Positions 23,395 through 34,343 of a DNA stretch of 64,000 nt are shown one piece after another. The notes beneath the pieces are model-generated. The model saw only the letters and a list, made by a program, of their open reading frames with translations. It was not told the DNA's origin and did no database searches. Every line of letters begins with the position of its first letter. Position 1 is the stretch's first letter. The translations under genes and the position numbers were made by a program. Origin of the DNA: Cryptomeria japonica (taxonomy: Eukaryota; Streptophyta; Pinopsida; Cupressales; Cupressaceae); NCBI RefSeq assembly GCF_030272615.1, contig NC_081407.1, forward strand, positions 315,608,456-315,672,455. The letters are read 5' to 3'.

Positions 23395-24112
23395 TCAATA
23401 CATCAAGTTTTTATCAAGAGGGGTGGATACCCCTAAATTGTCTCTCAAATAGACAAATGTATCTATAGGCAAAGGCTTAGTGAAAATATCAGCAAATTGT
23501 TCCTTTGTAGACACATACTCCAACTTCACCTCCTCTTTACAAATTTTCTTCCTCAAGTAATGAAATTTGATTGACACATGTTTAGTCTTTGAATGTTGCA
23601 CTAGATTCTTTGACATGTTGATAGCACTAGAATTATCACAAAATATGACAATAGGCTCATCATAGATAACTCCAATATCCTTCACCATTTGCTTCATTCA
23701 AACCACCTGAGTGCAGCTACCAACAGTAGTAATGTACTCAACTTCAACAGTAGATAAGGACACTAGATCTCATTTCTTATGAGCCCATGAAACCAATTTC
23801 TTACCCAAAAAGAAAGCACCATCGTATGTACTCTTTCGGCCATCAATATTATCAGCCCAATCAACATTAGTGTAAGCACATAACATGAAATCATCATTCC
23901 TTGGATACCACAAACCATAATCCACAGTTCCCTTCAAGTATCTGAATATTCTCTTAACAATAGTGACATGACTCTCTTTCAGATTAGCTTGATATATACC
24001 AGCCATGCACATTGCATGCATAATGTCTGACCTAGTCTGAGTAAGATATATAAATCCACCAACCATAGACCTATACAAACTCTGATTATCTTTTGTTGAT
24101 CCATCATTCTAT
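23395..24112 (-). pseudogene. copia A: end of reverse transcriptase and RNase H
   Basis: Minus-strand frame from 24112: MYRSMVGGFIYLTQTRSD, YLKGTVDYGLWY, DVDWADN-type RNase H start near 23870, FFLGKKLVSWAHKK, then IFCDNSSAINMSKN, HSKTKHVSIKFHYLR, EQFADIFTKPLP and an end at 23395. Two TGA stops break the link between the pieces (about 23700-23770). The three catalytic acidic positions seem present apart from these stops. Upstream RT is missing. It is the enzyme part of the element whose LTR is at 7282-8407 and 16070-16245. Confidence 0.85.
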
Positions 24113-24124
24113 AACATCGTAAAT

Positions 24125-27093
24125 TGTACACCCTTGCTAGGGTGGTACAATTCCATGCTTGGTTTAGCACCCGCCTTAGTGTATTTGCATCTTGCATTGT
24201 AATTTTACTTTAAGAATTTAATTAATTAATTTAATTAAATCTAAAGTCATATTTCATCACTCCCCACATCATAAAATCGGGCCCTTTACCCTAAGTGTCC
24301 CCCTTTTATTTTATTCCTTCAATAAATCATTAAATCATAAACCTTAATTATGTCTTATTTCAACCTTTAAGGCCCGATTTCGCATGTTAAAACATCTCAA
24401 AATGAGTCGTAACTTTGGGATTCACTCTAATATTATCATATCTAACAACCCTAAAAATTTGGTGAAAAGTTGGTTGGACCGTGTGAAAGTTACACACAGT
24501 CCCTGACATTTTCTTCAAAATTTTAGGAGGATAATTCTATGATATTTTAATGCTTAACCCCAAGAAATTGGTGGAAAATTCAAATCCTAGGTCAGCCTAA
24601 AGATGAAATTAAGATCTAGGGTTTCATACATAAGATCTTTCTTTCTTCATTGGAAGGCGGAGAAGGAAAGTTTTTGGCAAAGAGTGAGCGATTACAAGGA
24701 GCCTTCTATGTAGTGAAAGAGCAGGTCTTTTGGAGTCTTCAACAACATTCAACAAAATCTATTAAGCATTCATCAAGCATTATTTCATCAATTGGGGGGT
24801 TTTTGAATATCTAGGAAAGCAATAGGAGATCACCCACTGAAGATTGGCTTGTACCCCTCCCTTGGGGTTGGGTACGATTTCATGTTGTTTTCATGTCTTT
24901 GTATGAGCTTCATCACATCAATTTGTAGATTTACATTTATGCTTTAGATCACTTACCATAATTAATTTAGAGAATTTACTTTGTCAATTACAATCATTTA
25001 GGGTTTACTCTTTAAAGAATAGGGTTACTCTAGATTGTTTGCATTCATCATTTTAGGGTCTTGCACACACAAAAGATTCTTGCACACACTATTTTACTAT
25101 ACAAATCGGTAATTTGTTGAGGTGGAAATCACCAAAATGGGGGTTTGACTAAGGCAAAACCCCATATAGCTACCCAAAACCTTATTTTCAGTTACAGGTG
25201 TAGGTACAGGTACTTGGAATACTTTCAAGACTACTAAAAGGCACATAGACTATCTTAAGGCCTCATATTTGTCCAAAAATCATGAGGGACAGGGACGTGG
25301 TGCCCTGGTCCTGCCCAGGACAAGGGCGTGGCACCATGGTCCCCCCACTTTCAAGTGAAATTTGGCAAATTAAGGACTCAGAATATCAAGTTTGTAGACC
25401 TTAAGTTGCAGTTCCCTATCAGACAAAATAGGACCAGGGTGTGGCACCCCTGTCCAGGTCAGTTTGGCTCATTTTTCAACACCACGTACACATTCAAATT
25501 CCTCCCCCTTCTCTTCTTTCAGTATCTCTATTTCAATTCTGCAAGTTTCTGCAATTTCACTTCATATATGCTTCATTGTTCATCTCCTAGTCTAGTTGGT
25601 CAATCACACCCCATTTTTCATATATTCTCTTCATATACAACAAGAGTGATGCAGAGCCAGGAAACAAACTAGGTGAAAACCTTCTCTCACACACTAATAT
25701 GTCAAAAACAAGTTCATTTTTTTGTTCAAGGTGTGAATAAAAAATGTACCAAATTCTCAACTCGCACAACAATTTGTGTGATTGGATCCATACTGGTTTA
25801 GTATCTTCTGGTGTTGGTATGATGAAAACACTCTACCCTTGTGTGAATGGAAGACAATCTTCTAGTATCGATAGGATGGAAACCTATTGGATTTTGTCTA
25901 TCAGTTGTCCAACTAACACAAAACACCTATAATATATGGCTATCATATGTGTTAGGGAATACTTGTCTCACAACTGTCCTATTGTTAGTAGACCTACCGA
26001 TTGAGTTCTCCAAACACAACTTAACAAAATTCCAAAGGACAAGACAAAATAAAGGTAGATTTAGATACCCTTTATCTAGTTACACAATTCCCCAAAGGCT
26101 TAGACTCTAACCACAAGTTGAAAGGTTTGTACCCTTACTATCCTTCTAGACCTAATTAAGCCAATTAGGCCTAATTTACAAAAAAATTACCCCTTGTACT
26201 AGTCCCCCCACTAAAAAAACACTTTTTGAAGGTAAGGCAAGGTGTCAAATCACCAAATCCAAGGTTTCAAAACTTGAACCCATCTTCTTTATCTTTTGCA
26301 AGTGATTTCCACTTCTATAGTTCAGGAGGTCACATAGAGATGCCCGCCTATGGTCAATTCAATCTCTTCAGTCTTGGAACCTCCCTACAAACCAACACCA
26401 AAAAATTATGATACAATGGCCCTTCTAACATTTTACCCATGGGTTGTTTGGTCCCATGGTGAAAATGTCAGATTAAGGGCATCTTTAAAATGAAACCCTA
26501 GTCTGGTTGGATTTGGATGGATCCCTACAACCTGATTGTTACAAAAACTCAAACTTGATTCAAATGAAAGGTAAGAGAATTCACTAACTCATCCAATTGG
26601 TTTCAGACATCCACCAATCCATACTAATCAGAAATGAACAACAAAAACACAAAATTTCTGGAAACTCCAAGTATATTGTATAGCTCCAAACTCCAAAACA
26701 TCATCCAATTTCATCATCTTCAACAACTACGCCAACAATAACCTAGAATCGATCCAAGTGGGAATAATATAGCTTCCCTAATGGCTTCCAACCACTTTTC
26801 AAACTTTGGAACTATTGGAGGATTAGTTATCCCTCTTTACAACATTTTGCAATGACAACAAAAGTTGTCAACTTGAACTTTTCAAAATTGGTGACTTCAA
26901 GGTGTATTCGACCTATTTCAAGGGTCGGTTTGATGTTTCTAAGACCAATATTTATTTTCCTAACTCATTCCTAGACTCCTACTGACCCACATGGTCATTT
27001 ATCCATGGTGTCTTATAAAATGCAACCATGATAATGCCTTACATCAATTGGGTCTTATTGACTCACAAAATTATCAACCTATTATAGATGATC
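24125..27093 (-). repeat. putative 3' LTR of chromovirus 2
   Basis: Begins TGTACACCC on the plus strand beside unrelated copia sequence, and ends somewhere near 27093, where GAGGTGAAAA in element orientation could be the polypurine tract. No second LTR is available, so extent is inferred. The section 25271-25475 is GC-rich with repeated GTGGCACC-type units. Short frames within it look spurious. Confidence 0.45.
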
Positions 27094-27124
27094 ATTTTCA
27101 CCTCATCGGTGATATTAGGCTATT

Positions 27125-28700
27125 TTAGACTTTATTTGTGTCTTCATTTATGTCTTTGGGTTCTCTTTCACCATACCCCCTAGTTGATAGAATCTCAAGT
27201 CCACTTGAGATGAGTTCCTGCAATGTAGTCCCATGTTTCTTCATTTGGTCTTTATCCATCCATATTGCATTTGCCTTAGGGAGTCCTTGCCACTTGACAA
27301 GGTATTGTTTGTAAACCTTATTCCTAATTTTCTTCACAATATTTGTGTCCAATATCCTTTCAAGTTTGGGTGGCCCTTGACTTGGAAATTCTTTCAGTAA
27401 GTCTGCAACATCCTCCATTGAAAATGTGCCATCTTCTTGCACTGTACCTTTGAATGGCATCAAATCTGCAACATTAAAGATTAGGGATATACCCATATCT
27501 AAAATTAATTGGATTTCATATGCATTTTTATCAAACTTATTGAGGATTGGACAAGGTCCAACCTTTCTCATCATGAGCTTTGTGTGTTTCCCTTTTGGCA
27601 ATCTCTCCTTTTTCAAATTTGGCCATACCATGTCTCCAACTTGGAACTGCACATATCTCTTTCTTCTGTCAACCTTCTCCTTGTACTTCTCTATACTTCT
27701 CTGCAAATGCATCCTAACTTGGTAATGAATCTCCTTTATCCCTTCAACAAATTCTTCTCTACAAGCATTGATACGTTCAATGGAGGGTAGATTTCTCAAT
27801 TCCAATACACCTCTTAGATTCAGTCCATAGACAATTTGGAAAGGGATTCTTTCGATACTACTATTGATAGAATCATTATAGGAATATTATACTTGGGAGA
27901 TGATGGAATCCCACTTTTCACCATGTTTCTTGGTGAGGTACCTTAAAAAATTTCTGAGCGACCTATTGACCAGTTATGTTTGGTCATCCATTTGACGATG
28001 ATAAGATGAACTAAAAGACAAGTTTGTGCCTAACTTCCTACATAAAGTCCTCCAAAAATTTCCTACAAATTTCACATCTCTGTCCGACACAATGTTCAAG
28101 GGTAAACCATGTATTCTCACAACTTCATTAAAGAAAAGGTTTGAAACATATGTAGCATCATGTGTGCTATTGCATGACAAAAAATGTGCCATCTTGCTAA
28201 ACCTGTCAACAACCACAAAAACATTGTCAAAACCTTTTTGAGTTATTGGCAAACCCATCAGAAAATCCATGCTCATACTTTCCCAATGTCTTGAAGGAAT
28301 GGGCAATGGCTCATATAGTCCTGCATTTTTTGTTGTCCCTTTGGCCTTTTAACACGCTGCACATGAATCCACATTCTTTCTTACATCTGTCTGCAATTTA
28401 GGCCAGTGATAAAATGTTCTCACCAACTCAAGAGTTTTGTCTAATCCAAAGTGTCCCTCCATACAACCACTATGCTTCTCCTTAATTATGTTATCCCTCA
28501 CTGAAATTTTAGTAATGCATAGTGGGCATCCTTTAAAAAGAAGACCATCTTGAGTCAAATAATCAAAATACTCTAAATGATACCAGATACCAAACTCAGT
28601 GCATACCTTGTAGATGTCTTTGAAATATTCATCTGTAACATACACACCCTTGAGGGAATCAACTCCTACACTCTCCAACTGGATTACTGAAACTCTTAGT
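27125..28700 (-). pseudogene. chromovirus 2 integrase and chromodomain
   Basis: Segments 28678-28349 (HHCC part, ending VDSCAAC), 28306-27974 (core: SMDFLMGLP, NIVSDRDVKF) and 27805-27125 (C-terminal part) share one frame, separated by TAA stops at 28349 and 27974 and another near 27890. The last segment has the VGPCPILNKFD module and a chromodomain, LERILDTNIVKK...KQYLVKWQGLP, at about 27215-27365. Chromodomains in this family recruit integration to specific chromatin. Closely similar in order and motif to the plus-strand element at 3061-4556. Confidence 0.87.
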
Positions 28701-29960
28701 GCCCTCCTGCTAAAAGCATCTGCAATTATGTTTCAAACACCTTTCTTGTGTTTGATTGTAAATGTGTAGGCCTGAATGGACTCAACCAACTTCATATGCC
28801 TATGGCTCAATTTCTCCTGACTAATTAGGAAGCTTAGTGCCTGATTATCTGTATATGCAACAAACTCTTTGGGAAGAAAATAATTCCTCCACTTATTTAG
28901 TGCTTGAACTAATGCATACATCTCCAAATCATAGGAAGAATATTTATTTTTAGCATCATTCAATTTTTCACTAAAAAATGCAATTGGCCTACCTTCTTGA
29001 CTAAGTACTACACCTATTGACAAATGACTTGCATCAAATTCAATCTGAAACTTTTTGTCAAAATTAGGTAAGGTAAGAATCGGTTGTTGTGATACCTTTT
29101 TCTTCAACATTTCAAATGTTTCATCTGCCTCCTTGGTCCATGAAAATTTGCACTTTTGTCCACCCCTAATGGTCTCTAACATGGGAGCACAAATCTAGTT
29201 AAAATTCATGATAAACTTCCTATAAAAGGTATCCAGGCCATGAAAAATCCTTAGATCACCAATTGTTCTAGGAGTTGGCCATGTAAGAATGGCATTCACT
29301 TTATCAACATCCATTTTCATATTTCCTCTAGAAATCACAAACCCAGGGTAAGTCAGTTCTTCCTGCAAAAACACACACTTTTCCATGTTTATCATTAGAG
29401 TCTTTTCATTCAACCTTCTCAAGACCATATCCAAATGTTTTTGGTGCTCCTCCTTTGTCTTGCTAAACACTAGGATGTCATCTAGATACACTATGACAAA
29501 CTTACCAATGAACTCCTTCAACAACTTATTCACGAGTCTCATGAAAGTGCTAGGGGCATTTGACAACCCAAATGGCATCACCCTACATTCAAACAATCCT
29601 TCATTTGTTTTAAAAGAAGTTTTCCATTCATCACCGACTCTAATCCTTATTTGATGATAACCACTTTTTAAATCAATCTTGTAATAATACCTTGCACCTC
29701 CTAAACAATCAAGAAAAACTTATATTCTAGACATAGGGAATCTATACCTAATGGTTATCTTGTTAATGGACCAGGAATCAGTGCAAAATATCCATGTTCC
29801 CTCCTTCTTTGGTGCTAAGATATCTGGGACTGCACAAGGGCTCAAGCTCTTCCCTATTGAACCTTTATTAAGCAACTCTTGGATCTGCCTTACAACTTCC
29901 TCATTTTGTTGGAGAGTCATTTTATAGGCTAGCTTGTTTGGTAAGGTGGCATTGAGAATG
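28701..29960 (-). pseudogene. chromovirus 2 reverse transcriptase and RNase H
   Basis: From 29920: EVVRQIQELL, SPCAVPDILAPKK, then [12 protein letters not shown] and the catalytic YLDD at 29477-29488. RNase H has EFDASH near 29040, DLEMYALV near 28930 and YTDNQAL near 28855, so all three acidic positions look present. Stops are TAA at 29720, TAG at 29195 and TGA at 28733; the frame is otherwise continuous with the integrase. Confidence 0.87.
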
Positions 29961-30252
29961 AAATCAATGCAATGGCTTATCTCCCTATTGGTGGTATGGT
30001 TCTTGGCAACTCTTCTGCAACTATGTCCTTGTATTTTATCAACATTTCCTCCACCTCCTTAGGGATTGTCACCCTTTTCTTTTCTACCTTTCCATCTGAA
30101 ATGGGCTCTTCTTCTTGCCTTGGTACTGACATCACTGCAAAACAAGTTGTTCCCTATTCCTTTATTTCCTTGAGGAACTCCTTTCCTTCTATGATCATGA
30201 TCTTGGCCTCCTTCTCCTTCTGATCCTCATTGTTATCAGGTAGGGGTATCAA

Positions 30253-30558
30253 TTAAATCACCTTTTCATTTTTGGTGATGGAGTAGGTGTTCTTGTATCC
30301 ATTATGATGGGCCTTGAGGTCATATTGCCATGGTCTCCCAAAAAGAAGATGACAGGCATCCATCTCAATAATATCAAACAAAATTTTGTCTTTGTATGCT
30401 CCTATATGAAATTCAACCCATGATTGCTCTTCTACCAAGGTCTGTTTTCCTTTAGTAAGCCAAAAAACTTTATATGGAAATGAATGAGGGATTCTTATCA
30501 ATTTTAGTTTTTCTACCATTTCTAAGGATACTAAATTTTTAGTTGAACCTATAGACAC
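30253..30558 (-). pseudogene. chromovirus 2 protease, N-terminally cut
   Basis: 101 residues with IGSTKNLVS at the start, then IEMDACHLLFGRPWQYDLKAHH. The catalytic D-S-G is cut off at about 30558, where the reading runs into the LTR of the Tat-like element. This frame differs from that of RT, so a frameshift lies in 29920-30253. Confidence 0.78.
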
Positions 30559-30574
30559 CTAAAATTGTCATGTC

Positions 30575-30808
30575 TAATTAAATAAATATCTTTGTTTATT
30601 TAATTATTTTAGCCTAATTCTTCTATTAATTAAATAAATCTTTATTTATTTAATTAATTCATTTATCCTCTTCTAGATTTATTTCTCATTTAAATAAATA
30701 CTTTTATTTATTTAAATTATCCTTTTCCTAAATTAAATAAATATCTTATTTATTTAATTGATCTGACTTCTTCTATTAATTAAATAAATCTTTATTTATT
30801 TAATTAAT
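30575..30808. repeat. cluster of five AT-rich inverted repeats
   Basis: Imperfect palindromes of 29-34 bases at 30575-30606, 30625-30658, 30688-30717, 30731-30759 and 30775-30808. Each has a left arm like TTAAATAAAT, a short loop, and a right arm ATTTATTTAA. The second and fifth are identical, including flanking CTTCT. Confidence 0.85.
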
Positions 30809-30971
30809 TCATTAACCTTTTCTACCTATGACACATGTCATTCATCTCTTAATTCATACACTACCTACCCTTTCATTATTTTCTTATTTTCTATACCTAC
30901 CCTCTAATCATAACCGACCATTTATCTTTTACACCTCTCAATCTTATCCCTCTATTTCATATAGTGTCTTC

Positions 30972-30978
30972 TATATAA
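30972..30978 (+). promoter_or_regulatory. TATA box in Tat-like LTR
   Basis: TATATAA in CTTCTATATAAGGAG, inside the LTR about 350 bases before the PBS, a normal place for the retroelement promoter. Confidence 0.6.
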
Positions 30979-31338
30979 GGAGATGCTTCCTTCATTATCA
31001 ACCCCCTGGACATATACATTCTAATCAAGCATCCTAGCATTTGATCTTTCATATGCGATCCTACTTGCAACCACATTTCTGTTCTTTGTTGAGCTCTTGT
31101 GCACACATAAAATCTGAGAGCAAATATATCAAGCAAGATCAATGGAGATAGAAAGAATGGAGATTCAAACCCTATTGGACATGTGATGGTATAATCTTTG
31201 TGATTTCATTTGATTTGTATTATCTTAGGTAATCTTCATATGTTATGGTGCATCTTTGTTGTTGTTAGGCTAGGGTTTTGTGGTTGAATTCATTTAGTCT
31301 TTCAATATTGTTGTTATCCATTTTCACCATAAAAATTT

Positions 31339-31356
31339 TGGCACACCCAGTGGGAC
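31339..31356 (+). other. primer binding site of the Tat-like element
   Basis: TGGCACACCCAGTGGGAC stands just after the LTR. Its shape (TGGCxCCCAxxGTGGGxC) is like PBS sequences of Tat-type elements rather than the tRNA-Met site used by the copia elements here. The tRNA was not identified. Confidence 0.6.
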
Positions 31357-31479
31357 ATGGATTTTTGTTAGATCTATGTTTTTTGCAGGTTTTTTTAACC
31401 CTATACTATTGTTTTGTAAAACAATTTGGAGAATAACCTTGTGCAGGTAGGGTTTTGGACACCAAATCAAGATCTTGGA

Positions 31480-32400
31480 GAGATTTGATCTGATCTCACA
31501 AATGGCTTGAAATTTTTGCATAAATTTGTTTTTGCAAGTTGAAGACAATATCAAGATCTCTTAATCCAAAATTTAGAATTTTTGGAGCACATTTTCATTT
31601 TCTATGAACTTCTTATGATTTTTCATAAAAAATTAATTTTGAGAGAAAATGAGAGAATTTTTTGAATTTTCTTACATTTTTGGAAATCTCTCATAATTAT
31701 ACACAGGATCTGTTCTTTGTGATTTTAATTTTGATGCAAAATATTTCCTAAAAAATTGGATCTTTAAAAATTAGGGTTTTTCATTATTTTGATCAGATCT
31801 CAAAAACCGCTTTGAATTTTAGAATCAAATTTTTTTACAGGTCATGAAAATTATTTGAAGTGTTTGGTAAAAATTTCAGATTTTTGGGATCAATTTTGCA
31901 TTTTATGTGAATTTTTTATGATTTTTCATAAAAAATTAACTTTGAGAGAAACTTAGTGAATTTTTTGGATTTTCTTACATTTTTTGAAATATCTCAAAAC
32001 TATACATAGGATCTGTTCTTTGTGATTTTAAATTTTATGCAAAATCATTCCTAAAAAATTGGATCTTTGAAAATTAGGGTTTTGCATTATTTTACTCATA
32101 TCTCCCAAACTACTAGGAAATTTTGCTGAAATTTTTTTATGTAGGTTTGGAAGGTCATCAAGAGTGTCCAGTAAAAATATCAAATTTTTTGGATCCATTT
32201 TTCATTTTATATGAATTTTTTATGATTTTTCATAAAAAAATAATTTTTGGAGAAAATTAGCAAATTTTTTGGACTTTCTTACATTTCTGAAAATTTCTTG
32301 AAATTTTACAGGTGGTCCTTTTCTTGTGATGAATCAGATCTTTGAATTGGTCAAAAAAATGCATTGTTGAAGGCCCCTATTTTACAAAGTCTTTTGGATC
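31480..32400 (+). repeat. three imperfect tandem copies of a roughly 304-base unit in the leader
   Basis: The segment ATTTTTTATGATTTTTCATAAAA recurs (shortened here: TATGATTTTTCATAAAA) near 31613, 31918 and 32220, followed each time by an ATTTTTTGGAxTTTCTTACAT-like run and then GGATCTTTGAAAATTAGGGTT. Spacing is about 301-306 bases. No coding potential. Confidence 0.8.
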
Positions 32401-33485
32401 TAAAATTTACCTAACTTGTGTGCTTGCAGGAAGGGGTGATCATTTGAAACAATCCAAACTACTAATAGATCTTTGTTGTAGGACCTTGGCAAGTGTTTTT
32501 TATCTTTCATTATGTGCCTTGTTTTCATAGATTAGCAAACACTTCAATTGGTGCACTAAAATTGAACCAGTGTCCTTTGTGTCTTGGGCAATAGGCTCTT
32601 TTTGTTTCATCTTTAGAGGGCCTGTTTCCTCGTGTGGTCATTAAGATTACTAGTGAGGAGAGAATGAACCAAGTGGTAGCGAGGAAAACCCACCTCTTCC
32701 GAACCACTATAAACAATTTTATTCATGGTGAAAACTATGGATAACGTGTGCTAATTAGTTCATACCGACACTATGTCTCCCCATAAACCCGTTTGATCAA
32801 ATTTATTTGATCAGTTGTAGGGCATAATCCCTACCGACTGGGAGCCTTCTATATTTACAGAGCTGAAAGTGCTGCATGTATGGCCACACAAGCGGATGCC
32901 CTTACTAGCACCTTTTTGTTTTAGAAGCCAAAATCCTTCTAGTTGTTGGGGGAGGAGGTCGGACCTCTGGAGCGGCCCACACACATACGGTTCTTAGTAG
33001 AGATACAAAGTTCACCATGGGGAGTTTTCATGGGGACTGATGCTTGGCTGCCCCGAGAAGTGAGTGTCGAGGGTGGAGCCAGTGGGGTCAAGCATCTAAG
33101 TATTTTCTCTAAATAGTGTAGCCTCATGTGGGATCAACAACTATTGTCCTAGCCAACCATAAGAATTGTGCTTGTCTTCTTTTGAACATTCAAACATTTA
33201 AGACCAAACATCAAAACATTGTGTCTTTTGTGTCTTCAAGTGTATGCAAAACAATTTTACATCAAACAACACATTTTTCTTTGAGTCATTTTTGAGTCTA
33301 AACACTTACAAACATTGAGTCTTCATCAACATTGTGTCCTCTTGTCATGGAAATACAGTCAAAATTTCAGATTGGGTCACAACAAAACAACTTCACAAAT
33401 TGGAAAAATTTACAGTCCAACCAACAAGAGCAATCAGTTTTAGAATTCTTGAGCTTCCTAGGTTATTTCTGTGGGTTTTCATCTA
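32401..33485 (+). other. leader of the Tat-like element, before the N2 insertion
   Basis: No convincing gene. A GC-richer part (about 32940-33090) has many CCC/GGG blocks and may fold. Some runs of ACATTGTGTCTT-like text near 33215-33345 repeat. The leader resumes at 40094-40488 with similar CATCAAGG/TTTGGGTCTCA text, followed by the gag ATG at 40489. Confidence 0.5.
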
Positions 33486-33490
33486 GCATT
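33486..33490. repeat. target site duplication of N2, left copy
   Basis: GCATT directly before the 5' LTR; repeated at 40089-40093. Confidence 0.85.
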
Positions 33491-34272
33491 TGTTGGCATA
33501 TGCACACTCCAATGAGACATTGTATGTGATTAAATGTTTTGTCATTGATGGCAACCTTGCAATCTTATGGCATCGGCAAAGGCATTATACCGGCATCAGC
33601 AGATCACACTCTACACCGACACCAACACAGAAGAAAGGAAGTATACCGACACAGAGGCCGACAGGATTTTGTTATATTATATTTTGTTTATAATTGAAAA
33701 ACTTTGTAAGTCGACTTGGCAAATTGTAAAATGACTCTTATATATAAGAGAGATCATTATAGACATTTGATAGAGGAAATGTAAGAAGTAAGGAAAAAAT
33801 ATTAGGCAAACCTATTATGCGAAATATAGGTTAAGGGGTATATGTAAAGAACAAAGCAAGAACCGGTACTGAATCTGGCATTGAAGATGCTATTGTAAAG
33901 TAGTACAAGATATTGGATTTGTATAATCCTCATTGTAAGTCAGTGAGACTTCCCATTGAGCAGTGAGCTCTAGGCAGTTGGCCTTCTTGCATGTGCAGGC
34001 CCCTATTGTAAGTAATATTCTCTTATTGGCCAGTGAGTGAATATTGTGGGTCACAAATCCCACCAAGGTTTTTCCCACACTGGGTTTCCTCGTTAAAATC
34101 TTGTGTTATGGTGTGCTTTTCATGTGGATGTTCTTGATTCTATTTATTGCATTATTTCTTGCATACCGGTACACTGTTATATTATGTTCTACATGTTTTA
34201 AGTTAAGAAATTCTATATATCAGTCAAATACTGATTCACCCCCCCCTCTTAGTATCTGTGGGATCCCTAACA
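33491..34272 (+). repeat. 5' LTR of N2
   Basis: 782 bases; matches 39289-40088 with scattered substitutions and a missing stretch of about 17 bases (39408-39430 in the other copy). Contains ATTGAGCAGTGAGCTCTA near 33955 as in copia C, the GTTTTTCCC...GGGTTTCC motif near 34065 and a C run at 34239-34246. Confidence 0.93.
33735..33750 (+). promoter_or_regulatory. TATA box of N2 within a perfect palindrome
   Basis: CTCTTATATATAAGAG is a 16-base perfect palindrome containing TATATATAA, about 245 bases into the LTR. In the 3' LTR the centre has changed to TTATTTATAAG, breaking the palindrome. Confidence 0.6.
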
Positions 34273-34274
34273 AT

Positions 34275-34286
34275 TGGTATCAAAGC
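34275..34286 (+). other. primer binding site of N2
   Basis: TGGTATCAAAGC, one mismatch from the usual initiator tRNA-Met PBS TGGTATCAGAGC, two bases after the LTR. Confidence 0.88.
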
Positions 34287-34343
34287 CTAGTCCTATATTT
34301 TCAAAAGCCTAACAGCTTGAGGAAGATCTTGACATCAGTAAAG

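Larger units (their letters stand above)
7282..24112 (-). mobile_element. Ty1/copia element A (minus), 3' part only, twice interrupted
   Basis: Reassembled in order on the minus strand, pieces are: end of reverse transcriptase and RNase H (24112-23395), 3' UTR (23394-23201 and 16328-16246), and 3' LTR (16245-16070 and 8407-7282). The LTR is split by element N1 and the 3' UTR by copia B, whose CTCCC target duplication proves the two UTR halves were once joined. Gag, protease, integrase and most of RT are missing beyond 24112, where the sequence changes to the LTR of gypsy element 2. Confidence 0.8.
24125..30558 (-). mobile_element. Ty3/gypsy chromovirus 2 (minus), truncated at protease
   Basis: On the minus strand, protease, RT, RNase H, integrase and chromodomain run from 30558 to 27125, followed by a long putative 3' LTR region to 24125. 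Gag is absent next to it. At about 30560 the sequence changes to the 5' LTR of the Tat-like element, which may have inserted here. A gag fragment of a similar family in the same orientation lies at 57525-57997. Confidence 0.82.
30566..31329 (+). repeat. 5' LTR of the Tat-like element
   Basis: Starts TGTCATGTCTAATT after the broken protease of chromovirus 2, and ends just before the PBS at 31339. Contains five AT-rich palindromes and a TATATAA box. No 3' partner is present in the window, so limits are approximate. Confidence 0.6.

Noticed and set aside
25328-25672. 114-codon open frame in the LTR of chromovirus 2
   Set aside because: Lies across GC repeats within an LTR; no domain, no neighbouring homologue.
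32940-33100. Possible structured RNA or tRNA in the GC-richer leader of the Tat-like element
   Set aside because: No cloverleaf, A/B box pair or CCA-like end could be traced.
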